Assembly: GCF_039528175.1 (NCBI RefSeq)
Contig: NZ_BAAALH010000002.1
Location: 1,860,001-1,924,000 of the forward strand
Length of the DNA: 64,000 nucleotides
Reading direction: 5' to 3'
Source: Citricoccus alkalitolerans
GTDB taxonomy: Bacteria; Actinomycetota; Actinomycetes; Actinomycetales; Micrococcaceae
Part shown: positions 25,592 through 35,106 of the stretch, piece after piece
Numbering within the stretch: the first letter of the stretch is position 1
How the letters are laid out: every line of letters begins with the position of its first letter
Made by a program: the position numbers and the translations under genes
Notes under the pieces: model-generated
Told to the model about the DNA's origin: nothing
Database searches by the model: none
Seen by the model: only the letters and a program-made list of their open reading frames with translations

Positions 25592-28500
25592 ATGTCCCCC
25601 GAAGCGCAGCAAGACGGCCTCCGCCTGACGGCACCGAAGCAGGTCCGGGCCGAGACCTTCACCCCTGACGCCGATCAACAGCAGGTGCTGGACCTGGCTC
25701 CGGGGCACGGCGCCGTCCTGGTGCTCGGTGGACCAGGCACCGGACGCAGTACCGTCGCGGTGGAGTACGCGGCGCGGCGCATCGAAACCGGGCTGGACCC
25801 CTCCCGACTGCTGGTGCTGGCCCCGACCCGTCAGGCGTCGGCCCGATTGAGGGATGCCCTCTCCATGCGGCTGGACCAAGCCGGCCGCGGCACCCGTGCC
25901 GCCACGCCCGTAAGGACCTGGGCGGCGTATGCCTTCGACCTCATCCGTCGCGCCCGCACGGCCGGGTTCCTGCCGGCAGTCGAACGGACCCCGCGGTTGC
26001 TGTCCGGCGCGGAGCAGGACACCGTGATCGCGGAACTGCTGGAGTCCTACGCCTCGGGGGAGCGCGGCGGCCCGGACTGGCCCGAGGACCTCTCCGAGGC
26101 GGTGGCCACCAGGGGATTCCGCAAGGAGGTCCGCGAGCTGATCGACCGCACCAGCGAGTACGGGATCGAACCCGGGCAGCTGGAGGACCTGGGCGGCCAG
26201 CACGGCCACCCCGAGTGGACAGCCGCCGCCGTGCTCCTGCAGGACTACCGGGACCGGCTGGACCTGGGAATGAGCGAGGCCTTCGACCCGGCCGGGCTGA
26301 TCACCACGGCCTCCCGCCTACTCGAGGAATTCCCTGAACTGCTGGACGCCGAACGGGGGAGCCTTCCCGTGCTGGTGATCGACGACCTGCAGGAGGCGAC
26401 CCCCGCCGTGCACCGCCTCATCCGGGTTCTCGCCATCGGACAGGACGTCATCGCGACGGCCAGCCCGGACACCGTGGTCCAGGGATTCCGCGGCGCCCGG
26501 CCGGACCTCGTCCGCGACTACCCGGAGTGCCTGGCCACCGCTCAGCGGCCCGGCCGCACCCTGACCCTCACCACGGGCCACCGGATGGGCGGGGGAGTCC
26601 TGGCGGCTTGGCAACGGGTAGCCCGCCGGATCCCGGCACTGCCCGGCGCCCTGGCGCTTCGGCAGGAGCTCCTGCCGTTCCCCTCGGAGCCCAGCGGGGA
26701 GGCAGAGATTGGCGGAAAGGCAGAGGCCACGGCACACGTGGTGGCCTCACCCCCGCACGAGCAACTCTTGGTGCTCCAACAGGTGCTGAACTTGCACCAC
26801 CGGGGCGGGGTTCCTCTCGGGGACATGGCCGTCATCGCCCGCTCCGGGCCGCTCGTCGCCGAGCTTGGGCGCTACCTGGAGTCTGAGGGCATCCCCGTCA
26901 ACCGCTCCGTGACGGACACCGTGCTCAAGACCGAGCCCGCCGTGACACCCCTGCTCTCTCTGCTCAGGACCGTCTCCATCCCGGCCGGGGAAGCGGAATC
27001 GGTTCTGGACCTGGACCGGGCGCTGTGGCTGGCCGGCGGTAGTTACGGCGGGGCGACGGCCCTGCACCTGCGCCAGTTGCGCCAGCGCCTCCTGCAGGAC
27101 GAACGTGCGGCCGGCGGCACCCGGTCCAGCACCGAACTGCTGCTGCAGGCCTTCGAGGATCCGGAGGCATTGGCGGACCACCCCGTCCCGGGGGCCGGCG
27201 TGCTGCGCCTGGCCCGGATGGTCTCTGCCGGCCGGGCCGCCGCAGCGGACCCGGCAGCCACCGCCGAGACCGTGCTGTGGGCCCTGTGGGCGGCCTCGGA
27301 CCGGCCCGCGCGTTGGGAACGGGAAGCCGTGACCGGAACCGGCCCTGCGGCGCGGCGCGCTGATCGGGACCTGGACGCCGTCGTCGGGCTCTTCCAAGCG
27401 GCCGAACGCTATGTGGACCAATTTCCGGGGGCGTCCCCCCTGGCCTTCGCCGAGTACATGGAGGCCCAGGACCTGCCGATGGACTCCCTGGCCTCGACCG
27501 CCGCCCAGGAGGGGTCCGTGTCCGTGGTGACTCCGGCCTCCGCGGCAGGGAGGGAGTGGGACGTGGTGATCATCGCGGGGCTGCAGGACGGCATCTGGCC
27601 CAACACGCGGCTGCGCGGCCAACTGCTCGGGGCCACCGATCTGGCGGATGTTGCCCAGGGCAAGACCACCCGCATGGATCACCGCTCCCGGCTGGCGGAG
27701 GTGCGCCAGGACGAACTGCGCAGCTTCGCCACCGCCGTCTCCCGAGCCCGGGAACGCGTCATCGGCATCGCCGTGTCCTCGGAGAACCATCAACCCTCCG
27801 ACTTCCTCGATCTCGTCGAGCCCTGGAGGGACGTGGACAACGAGCGGCCCCTGACGGACGTGCCCAGACCCCTCACGGCCGGCGCCCTCGTGGCCGGGCT
27901 ACGCCGCGAGCTGGAGCAGGCGGCCACGGTGCCAGCGAGGACGGAGCCGGCGGACGACGTCGGCCCGCCGGCCCGGGTGCGAGGGGCAGCCTCAGCTCTG
28001 TCTCGGCTGGCGGACGAGGGGATCCGTGGGGCGGATCCCGACCACTGGTGGGGGCTACTGCCCCTGTCCACCGATCAGCCCCTCGTGGACACCGCGCTGA
28101 CAGCGGTGCCGGTGTCGCCCTCGCGAGTCGAATCGGCCCTGAAATCACCGTTGAACTGGTTCATCTACCAGGCCGGCGGCCAGGCGGGGACCACTCAGGC
28201 CCAGTCCATCGGCACCTTCATCCACGCCATCGCGGAGCACTACCCGGATGGCCCCGCCGAAGACCTACTGGCCGAGCTGGAACGCCGGCTGCCGGACCTC
28301 GGTTTGGAACCGGGATGGGAGGCCGAACGGGTGGCCGCCGAGGCGCGGCGCATGATCGGCCATTTCGTCGGGTATCTGCGCCAGATGGAGCAGGACGGCC
28401 GGACACGCGTCGCCGTGGAGCACCAGTTCCACCAGGAGCTGGAGCGCGACGGGTTGCGGGTCCAGATCAACGGCATCATCGACCGGCTGGAAAAGGACGC

Positions 28501-28888
28501 CGAGGGGCGACCCTATGTGGTGGACCTCAAGACCGGTAAACGCGCACCCTCGAACGACGAACTGCAGGAGTTGCCTCAGCTGGGCGTCTACCAGGCGGCC
28601 ATCGCCACGGGGGCCCTACCGGCGGAGGACTTCGAGAGGCCCACCGAACCGGGTGGGGCGGCACTGGTCCAGCTGCGCACCACCAACAAGAGCGTCAAGA
28701 TTCAGAGTCAGCCCGCGTTGGACCCGGGTCAGCAGTGGGCGATCGATCAGATCTTCACCGCAGCCCATGCCATGATCGGGCCCCGATACCTGGCGATCCA
28801 CGGTGGTGCGGACAACCCCGGTTGTGCCCTGCCCGCCATCTGCCCGATCCACAGCAACGGAAGGCAAACCACCGAATGGCACCGATGA
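25592..28888 (+). CDS. adnA: AdnA-like UvrD-family helicase/nuclease subunit
   Basis: A 1098-residue protein. The N-terminal half is a UvrD/PcrA-like motor: LVLGGPGTGRSTVAVEY is Walker A, with Arg replacing the usual Lys. LPVLVIDDLQEATPAVHRL is Walker B. The middle has SVVTPASAAGREWDVVIIAG. The C-terminus is a RecB-like nuclease with YVVDLKTGKR and QLGVYQAAI. In mycobacteria AdnA and AdnB form a heterodimeric motor-nuclease for double-strand break resection. The changed Walker A fits a subunit whose ATPase is not the main motor. An in-frame TTG at 25580 is an alternative start. Confidence 0.88.
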   Translation: MSPEAQQDGLRLTAPKQVRAETFTPDADQQQVLDLAPGHGAVLVLGGPGTGRSTVAVEYAARRIETGLDPSRLLVLAPTRQASARLRDALSMRLDQAGRGTRAATPVRTWAAYAFDLIRRARTAGFLPAVERTPRLLSGAEQDTVIAELLESYASGERGGPDWPEDLSEAVATRGFRKEVRELIDRTSEYGIEPGQLEDLGGQHGHPEWTAAAVLLQDYRDRLDLGMSEAFDPAGLITTASRLLEEFPELLDAERGSLPVLVIDDLQEATPAVHRLIRVLAIGQDVIATASPDTVVQGFRGARPDLVRDYPECLATAQRPGRTLTLTTGHRMGGGVLAAWQRVARRIPALPGALALRQELLPFPSEPSGEAEIGGKAEATAHVVASPPHEQLLVLQQVLNLHHRGGVPLGDMAVIARSGPLVAELGRYLESEGIPVNRSVTDTVLKTEPAVTPLLSLLRTVSIPAGEAESVLDLDRALWLAGGSYGGATALHLRQLRQRLLQDERAAGGTRSSTELLLQAFEDPEALADHPVPGAGVLRLARMVSAGRAAAADPAATAETVLWALWAASDRPARWEREAVTGTGPAARRADRDLDAVVGLFQAAERYVDQFPGASPLAFAEYMEAQDLPMDSLASTAAQEGSVSVVTPASAAGREWDVVIIAGLQDGIWPNTRLRGQLLGATDLADVAQGKTTRMDHRSRLAEVRQDELRSFATAVSRARERVIGIAVSSENHQPSDFLDLVEPWRDVDNERPLTDVPRPLTAGALVAGLRRELEQAATVPARTEPADDVGPPARVRGAASALSRLADEGIRGADPDHWWGLLPLSTDQPLVDTALTAVPVSPSRVESALKSPLNWFIYQAGGQAGTTQAQSIGTFIHAIAEHYPDGPAEDLLAELERRLPDLGLEPGWEAERVAAEARRMIGHFVGYLRQMEQDGRTRVAVEHQFHQELERDGLRVQINGIIDRLEKDAEGRPYVVDLKTGKRAPSNDELQELPQLGVYQAAIATGALPAEDFERPTEPGGAALVQLRTTNKSVKIQSQPALDPGQQWAIDQIFTAAHAMIGPRYLAIHGGADNPGCALPAICPIHSNGRQTTEWHR

Positions 28889-31800
28889 GTCTCGATGTGC
28901 GCGCGGCCCGCTACAGCCCGGAGGAACTGTCCCAGTTGTTGGGGCAGCACGAGCCCACCGCCGAGCAGGCCGCCGTGATCACCTCGCCCCTGGAGCCCCG
29001 GCTCGTGGTGGCGGGGGCCGGCTCCGGCAAGACCGCAACCATGTCTGACCGGGTGGTGTGGCTTGTGGCCAACGGTTTCTCCGCCCCGGACCAGTTGCTC
29101 GGGGTGACCTTCACCCGTAAGGCCGCCGGCGAGCTGGCCCAGCGCATCAACCGCAAGCTCGACCTGCTGGTCGAATCGGGCATGGACCTTTCCCCGGTGG
29201 CCTCCGTCGCCGAGACCGAGGACGGACTGACGACGGAGGGCCCCGCCCGGGCCAGCGTCTCCACCTATCATTCCTATGCGAACACGCTCGTGCGGGACCA
29301 CGGCATGCGCATCGGCCTGGAACCGGATACCGGCATGATCGGCGAGGCCCAGTCATACCAGCTGGTGTCCCGCATCGTGCGGGCCTACGAGGGTGACCTG
29401 GGATTCGCTAACATCCCGGCCTCTACCCTGGTGAGAGGGACCATCAAGCTGGCCGCAGACTGTGCCGAGCACCTCGTGGAACCTGACGAGGTCGAGAGGT
29501 GTCTGGCCGAGAAGCAGATCTTCGGGGAGAACCTGCCCTTCAGCGAGAAGGCCGCCGAGGGCAGCAACGCCACGGTGGCCTCGGTGTTCACCATGCTCCG
29601 GCTGCGCCGGGTCATGTCCGAGCTCGTGGTCGCGTACCGCCAGGCCAAGCTCGACGCCGGCGTCATGGACTTCGGCGATTTGGTCCGATATGCAGCGCGG
29701 ATCGCCCAAGAAGTGCCCGCCGTCGGGGAGATCGAACGCTCCCGCTACCGAGTGGTGCTCCTGGATGAGTTCCAGGACACCTCCCATGCCCAGCTGGAGC
29801 TGTTCCGCGGGTTGTTCGGGGTGGACGGCCACCCGGTCACCGCCGTCGGCGACCCCCATCAGTCCATCTACGGTTTCCGGGGGGCCTCCGCCGGCCAGCT
29901 GTTCTCCTTCCCGCACAGCTTCTCGGTGCCCGGCCCGGAGGGTGAGGCTGACCCTGCGCCCGTCAGCTACCTGACCACGGCGTGGCGCAACTCCCTCAGC
30001 GTGCTCGCGGCAGCCAACACGGTGGCGGACCCCCTCCGCCGCGATCCGGTGGGCGGGATCCAAGTGAAGCCGCTGGAGCCGTCGCCGGTGGCCGTCGAGG
30101 GCGAGGTCAGGGTCTCCTGGCTGCCGGACTCCGAGCAGGAGGCGGCGGCCGTCGTCGCCGCCTTGAAGGAGGCCGCACGTCAGGATCTGCCGGTGGCGAA
30201 GCGGCCCACGCGGGCGATCCTGTGCCGCACCCGCAGCCAGTTCGAACCGCTGATGGAAGCCATGGATGCCGCCGGTGTGCCTTATGAGGTCCTCGGACTG
30301 TCCGGGCTGCTGTCCGTGCCCGAGGTGGCGGATCTCATCGCCGTGCTGCAGGTCATCTCCGATCCGAGCCGGTCTGACCACCTGATGCGTCTGCTGGCCG
30401 GTGCCCGCTGGCGCATCGGTGCGGCCGACTTGGTGGTGTTGCACGAGCGGGCCGCGATGCTGGCCCGCAACCGGCGCCGCAGCCCGGGGGAGACGGACGG
30501 CGGTGAGGCAGTCGAACAGGACACCTCACCGGAGGAGGACGCCGAGTCCTCTTCACTGATCGAGGCCCTGGACTGGCTCCCGGACCCGGACTGGACGAGC
30601 CGGTCGGGACGGACCTTCAGCGTCCGGGGGCGGGAGCGGCTGGAGCGGCTGTCCCGGGAACTTCGCTACCTCGCCGGGCAGACCGGGCTGGAACTGACCG
30701 CCCTGATCCGGATGGTCGAGTCCACCCTTGGGCTCGACATCGAAGTCGCTGCCCGGCCGGGACAGTCCGGAGTCGCCGCCCGTCGGCACCTGGACGCGTT
30801 CCTGGACGCGGCGCGGGATTTCACCAACGGCGCCGCCGAAGGGTCCGGGTCAGACCTCACGGCGTTCCTGGCCTGGCTCGAGGCAGCCGAGGAACGTGAG
30901 AAGGGTCTGGGCATCGCTGGCGTGGAACCACGTCATGATGCCGTTCAGCTGCTCACGGCCCACGCCTCCAAGGGGCTGGAATGGGACATCGTGGCCGTGC
31001 CGGGACTGGTGGACGGGCAGTTCCCCGGCAAGACCTTCGACACCTGGACCTCCGAACGCTCCGGCCACCTGCCCTGGGATCTGCGGGGCGACCGGCACAG
31101 TCTCCCGCAGTGGAACACCGACTGGGAGAACCAGCGGGACTGGGCCGGTCACGCCGTAGGGTGGTTCCTCAAGGGCCAGAGGGAGAACTACCCGGCGTCT
31201 TACAAGGACAGCGCCGGCGTGCACCACCTCCAGGAGGAGCGGCGACTGGCCTACGTGGCCTTCACCCGGGCCAGGACGCTCCTGCTGCTCAGCGGCAGTC
31301 ATTGGCGCGGTGTCACCAAGACCCCGTCCACGCCGTCTCCGTTCCTGCAGGAGATCATCGACTCCAGCCGAGTCCACATCACCGCCGGCCCCTGGGTGGA
31401 CCCGCCTGAGGCCGGGGAGGAGAACCCCTTCGCCGAGCGCACGTTGGCCGCCTGGTGGCCCTTCGACCCGTTGGACGGTCCCGAGGTCCTCGTCATGGAC
31501 CCCGCGGCCCCTGGAGACCTTGACCGGGCGACGGCCCTGCCGCCGAGGTCGCGTCCCCGCAGGGCGGCGTTGGAGACGGCGGCCAACTGGGTGCGCGGCG
31601 CCGACCCACTGCGTGTCGAGGCAGATCAGAGTGTGGAGGCAGATCAGACCGACGCTGGCCTGACGGAGGCCGATGAAATAGATGAGCCGGCCAGCGATCT
31701 GGCGCGTCAGGTGGAATGGATCCTGGAACGGTCCACCCCGGTGAACCACCGTGGGAACCTGGTCGAGCTGCCCAGCCACGTCAGCGCCTCGACGTTCGTG

Positions 31801-32400
31801 GAGATGGCCAACGATCCCGAGGCCCTGGCCCGACAGCTCCGGCGGCCGATGCCCCGTCCACCGGCCCATGCCGCTCGACGGGGAACGGCCTTCCATGCCT
31901 GGGTGGAGGACCATTTCGGCAGCACCGGCATGCTGGACTTCGACGACCCGGAGGACTCGGCGGACCATTGGGTGGAGGATGCCCTGGACCTGGAGCCGAT
32001 GAAGCAGAGTTTCCTGGCCAGCCGCTGGGCGGACAGGGTGCCTGCCTACATCGAGCCGCCGGTGGAGACCACGGTCGGGGGAGTCACCCTGCGTGGCCGC
32101 ATCGATGCCGTGTTCCGTGAGGGTGGTTCACCTCAAGAACCGAACGATCCGCAGGCGCGATGGGAACTCGTCGACTGGAAGACCGGCGGGGTGCCCTCCG
32201 GCCGGGACCTGGAGATCAAGTCCTTGCAGCTGGCCGTCTACCGGCTGGCCTGGTCACGATTGCACGGTATTCCGCTGGAGAACATCAGTGCCTGCTTCGT
32301 CTACGTGGCGCAAGGCACGGAGCGGGCCCTGCACAACCTGGCCGGCGAGGCTGAGCTTGAGGCGATCCTGGGGCGGGCAGTCATGCCCCAACGTGACTGA
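28876..32400 (+). CDS. adnB: AdnB-like UvrD-family helicase/nuclease subunit
   Basis: A 1174-residue partner of AdnA. It has an intact Walker A (GAGSGKTATMSDRV), VVLLDEFQDTSHAQLELFRG as Walker B, the GDPHQSIYGFRGAS motif, LTAHASKGLEWDIVAVPGL and the VAFTRART motif VI. The C-terminal nuclease shows VTLRGRIDAVF and WELVDWKTGG. ATG 28876 with GGAAGG upstream overlaps the adnA stop; ATG 28885 in an ATGA overlap is an alternative. The pair resects broken DNA ends for recombination and replaces RecBCD/AddAB in many Actinobacteria. Confidence 0.9.
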   Translation: MAPMSLDVRAARYSPEELSQLLGQHEPTAEQAAVITSPLEPRLVVAGAGSGKTATMSDRVVWLVANGFSAPDQLLGVTFTRKAAGELAQRINRKLDLLVESGMDLSPVASVAETEDGLTTEGPARASVSTYHSYANTLVRDHGMRIGLEPDTGMIGEAQSYQLVSRIVRAYEGDLGFANIPASTLVRGTIKLAADCAEHLVEPDEVERCLAEKQIFGENLPFSEKAAEGSNATVASVFTMLRLRRVMSELVVAYRQAKLDAGVMDFGDLVRYAARIAQEVPAVGEIERSRYRVVLLDEFQDTSHAQLELFRGLFGVDGHPVTAVGDPHQSIYGFRGASAGQLFSFPHSFSVPGPEGEADPAPVSYLTTAWRNSLSVLAAANTVADPLRRDPVGGIQVKPLEPSPVAVEGEVRVSWLPDSEQEAAAVVAALKEAARQDLPVAKRPTRAILCRTRSQFEPLMEAMDAAGVPYEVLGLSGLLSVPEVADLIAVLQVISDPSRSDHLMRLLAGARWRIGAADLVVLHERAAMLARNRRRSPGETDGGEAVEQDTSPEEDAESSSLIEALDWLPDPDWTSRSGRTFSVRGRERLERLSRELRYLAGQTGLELTALIRMVESTLGLDIEVAARPGQSGVAARRHLDAFLDAARDFTNGAAEGSGSDLTAFLAWLEAAEEREKGLGIAGVEPRHDAVQLLTAHASKGLEWDIVAVPGLVDGQFPGKTFDTWTSERSGHLPWDLRGDRHSLPQWNTDWENQRDWAGHAVGWFLKGQRENYPASYKDSAGVHHLQEERRLAYVAFTRARTLLLLSGSHWRGVTKTPSTPSPFLQEIIDSSRVHITAGPWVDPPEAGEENPFAERTLAAWWPFDPLDGPEVLVMDPAAPGDLDRATALPPRSRPRRAALETAANWVRGADPLRVEADQSVEADQTDAGLTEADEIDEPASDLARQVEWILERSTPVNHRGNLVELPSHVSASTFVEMANDPEALARQLRRPMPRPPAHAARRGTAFHAWVEDHFGSTGMLDFDDPEDSADHWVEDALDLEPMKQSFLASRWADRVPAYIEPPVETTVGGVTLRGRIDAVFREGGSPQEPNDPQARWELVDWKTGGVPSGRDLEIKSLQLAVYRLAWSRLHGIPLENISACFVYVAQGTERALHNLAGEAELEAILGRAVMPQRD

Positions 32401-32432
32401 TCCACGTTTCTGCCGGTCCGGTCTGCACCGGG

Positions 32433-33902
32433 TCAGGACGGGTTAGTGGTCCGGCGGATGTCGAGTTGCCGGACCTCGTCCAGGTCCAGGGCCGTCGTCG
32501 GGGTGCCGTCCTGGCGAGGGGCCGCGGCATGGCTCCCAGGAACGACATCTTCGGATTCGCCGTTCGCGGAATTGCCATGTTCTTCGGCGCGCTCCTGAAC
32601 CTCGGTGCTGCTCATGTCCTCAGCGTCCTCAGGGCCCTCAGCGTCAGCTTCGTCCACGTCGTCAGCATCGTCCGGGGCTTCAGTCTCGCTCGGGTGGCGG
32701 GACTCGGCCTCGTCCGCCGCCAGCTCGTCCGGAACCAGCTCGTCCTCTGAACTATCCGCTGCCGCATCATGCGTCACCGGCTGATCTACGTCCGGCTCTT
32801 CATCGGTGTCGTCCCGCTCGGGGGAGCGTGCGTGATCCATGATGACGGCGTCGTCATCATCGGTGCTTTCTCCGGTGTCGTCATTGTCAGCAGGATCATC
32901 GGTGCTGGCGGTGGCCACGTCCTGAGGATGCGCGACGGGTTCCACAACGGGAGCAGCGCTGATGACCTGCCCGCCGTGTTCCTCCACATCCGCCTCCAGC
33001 TCCTGCAACATGGCCTCGGCCTCGGCAGCCATCTCCTCGTCATCGGCGGCAATGCCCCGGACGAGCCATTGGGCCAGGGCGAACTCGGCCGCCAGGACGG
33101 CCCGGCGCAACAGGTGCCCGTCCTGGACGGTTCCCTCGGATCGGTGCTGCCAGTAGGCCTTGACCACCTGGTCCGTGAACTCCTGGTTCCCGGAGGAGGC
33201 CAGCCAGGCGAAGTCCTCGGCCGGATCGCCGATGTGCAGATCGGTCCACCCGGTCACCGACACCAGTCGGCGCTGGTCAACCAGAAGGTTGTCCTCGTGC
33301 AGGTCCCCGTGGGCCACCACGGGGGAGAATTCCCAGAGTTCCATCTCCTCCAGCGCGTTCTCCCAGCGACGCAGCAGCACGGCGGGAATGCGGCCGGTGG
33401 TCGCGGCCTGGTCCAGCTCGTTGAGGCGGCGCTGGCGAAACTGGTCTGCGGTGTAGACGGGAAGGTCGGCGTTCTCGACGACAGCAGCCGGCAGGGCGTG
33501 CACAGCGGCGATCACCCGTCCGATGTCATCGGGAGTCTTGCCGCCGAGCTCGGTGAGTTCCTCGAGCTCCATCTCCTCGCCCGGCATGTCGTGGTAGACG
33601 AAGGTGCGCATACCGTCGAGGCGAACTGCCCCGGCCACAGACGGCACCCGGAACGGCAATCCGGCGCGGATGCCGGGCGTGAAGCCGGACAGCACCTGCA
33701 GCTCGGTCTCCAGCCGCATCGCCGCCTCCTCGTGGAGGGGGGACCGCACCCGCCACCGGCTTCCCTGGCGGTCGAAGACGACGGCGGCCGAGAAGTCCCG
33801 GGGATCGTCCGGGGAGCCGACCACGCCGGTCGGGGACAGGTCGGGGATGGCGGCGCTGGCCAAGGCAGCAAGTTCCATGGGCGTACGGTTCACATCCACC
33901 AC
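32433..33902 (-). CDS. APH-like phosphotransferase with long acidic C-terminal tail
   Basis: A 489-residue protein. Residues 1-300 form an aminoglycoside/macrolide phosphotransferase-type kinase: VVAHGDLHEDNLL is the catalytic loop with Asp and Asn, and GWTDLHIGDPAEDFAWL the metal-binding region. From about 320 the chain is low-complexity Asp/Glu/Ser/Ala, including TDDPADNDDTGESTDDDDA, and probably disordered. A similar kinase occurs beside nudC in other Actinobacteria, so a housekeeping small-molecule kinase is more likely than a resistance gene. The substrate is unknown. Confidence 0.82.
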   Translation of the reverse strand: MVDVNRTPMELAALASAAIPDLSPTGVVGSPDDPRDFSAAVVFDRQGSRWRVRSPLHEEAAMRLETELQVLSGFTPGIRAGLPFRVPSVAGAVRLDGMRTFVYHDMPGEEMELEELTELGGKTPDDIGRVIAAVHALPAAVVENADLPVYTADQFRQRRLNELDQAATTGRIPAVLLRRWENALEEMELWEFSPVVAHGDLHEDNLLVDQRRLVSVTGWTDLHIGDPAEDFAWLASSGNQEFTDQVVKAYWQHRSEGTVQDGHLLRRAVLAAEFALAQWLVRGIAADDEEMAAEAEAMLQELEADVEEHGGQVISAAPVVEPVAHPQDVATASTDDPADNDDTGESTDDDDAVIMDHARSPERDDTDEEPDVDQPVTHDAAADSSEDELVPDELAADEAESRHPSETEAPDDADDVDEADAEGPEDAEDMSSTEVQERAEEHGNSANGESEDVVPGSHAAAPRQDGTPTTALDLDEVRQLDIRRTTNPS

Positions 33903-34075
33903 CGTACTTTCCCGCCCCGGCAGCAGAGGGGCTCAGGTGCGGCGAGTCGCCGAATGACGGGGCGTGGCTGATGACGCTGTGGTGTGCCCCCGTAGTTTCA
34001 GCGGGGCTCGGCCCTGCTCCACAGCCACGACCGGATAGACGCAACGGCGTCCGCACCGGGCGGTACCGTGGAGGC

Positions 34076-35086
34076 ATGCGTACCTCGGACGAAATCCTTC
34101 CCGCCCTCGGCCGGCTTCCCCTGACCCGGGAGAACGTGGACCGGGGTTGCGAGGAGCGGGCCCGCGAGGGATGGCTGGAACAGGTCTGGGAGCAGCCAGA
34201 AGCTCGTGTCCTGTGGCTGATCGGCGGACGTGCACCCGTCCTCGGCGGTCGATTGGTCCTGGTCCGACCGGAGGGTGGACTGCCGGAGGGGGCCGTGTAC
34301 CTCGGTCGCTCGGCGGCCGACGTTGAGCATGAGGCTGACGGGAATGATCAGGAGACCCGGCCTCGGGCCGAACTGGTCCTGCTCATCGCCGACGAGCAGC
34401 CCACGCTCACGGGGGGAGAGGCCGGTGGCTGGCCGGTGGACCAGCCGGAACAGGTTGCCTGGGTCGGCCTGCGCGACGCGGCGGCGGCCCTGACAGATCG
34501 AGACGCCGGGGTCTTCGTGGAGGCCGTGGCGATCGCCAACTGGCATGCCGGGCACACGCATTGCCCGCGATGCGGCAATCCGACCGTGATCACCCAGTCG
34601 GGCTGGGTCCGGGTGTGCCCGCAAGACAGCTCGGAGCACTTCCCGCGCACGGACCCGGCCATCATCGTGACCGTCACCGACCGTGATGACCGTGTGCTGC
34701 TGGGCAACAACGCCGCCTGGGGGCCTGCGATGTACTCGACCTTGGCCGGCTTCGTGGAACCGGGGGAGTCGCTCGAGGCAGCGGTCGTCCGCGAGGTCCA
34801 CGAGGAATCGAACCTGCGCATCCATTCGCCCGTGTACCTGGGATCACAGCCGTGGCCGTTCCCGCAGTCCCTCATGGTGGGCTACACAGCGGTGACGGAC
34901 CATCCCGACGAGGCCGACGCGGACCGGGACGAGGTGGCCCACGTTCGGTGGTTCACGCGGGAGGAACTGGAGGAGACGGTGGCCAGCGGCGACATCACCA
35001 TCCCCGGGGCCGCGTCCATCTCCCGCGCCCTGATCGAACACTGGTTCGGTGGACCCTTACCCGAGCCGCGCACACTGCAGAACTGA
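34076..35086 (+). CDS. nudC: NAD(+) diphosphatase NudC (Nudix hydrolase)
   Basis: A 336-residue Nudix protein. HTHCPRCGNPTVI followed by VRVCPQDSS is the zinc ribbon before the Nudix fold. GFVEPGESLEAAVVREVHEE is the Nudix box, and SQPWPFPQSLMVGY is the SQPWPFPxS motif that defines the NADH pyrophosphatase group. It cleaves NAD(H), and in other bacteria removes NAD caps from RNA 5' ends. ATG 34076 follows GGAGG. uvrD2 starts 20 nt downstream. Confidence 0.94.
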   Translation: MRTSDEILPALGRLPLTRENVDRGCEERAREGWLEQVWEQPEARVLWLIGGRAPVLGGRLVLVRPEGGLPEGAVYLGRSAADVEHEADGNDQETRPRAELVLLIADEQPTLTGGEAGGWPVDQPEQVAWVGLRDAAAALTDRDAGVFVEAVAIANWHAGHTHCPRCGNPTVITQSGWVRVCPQDSSEHFPRTDPAIIVTVTDRDDRVLLGNNAAWGPAMYSTLAGFVEPGESLEAAVVREVHEESNLRIHSPVYLGSQPWPFPQSLMVGYTAVTDHPDEADADRDEVAHVRWFTREELEETVASGDITIPGAASISRALIEHWFGGPLPEPRTLQN

Positions 35087-35106
35087 ACGACACCCTCCGG
35101 AGGACC

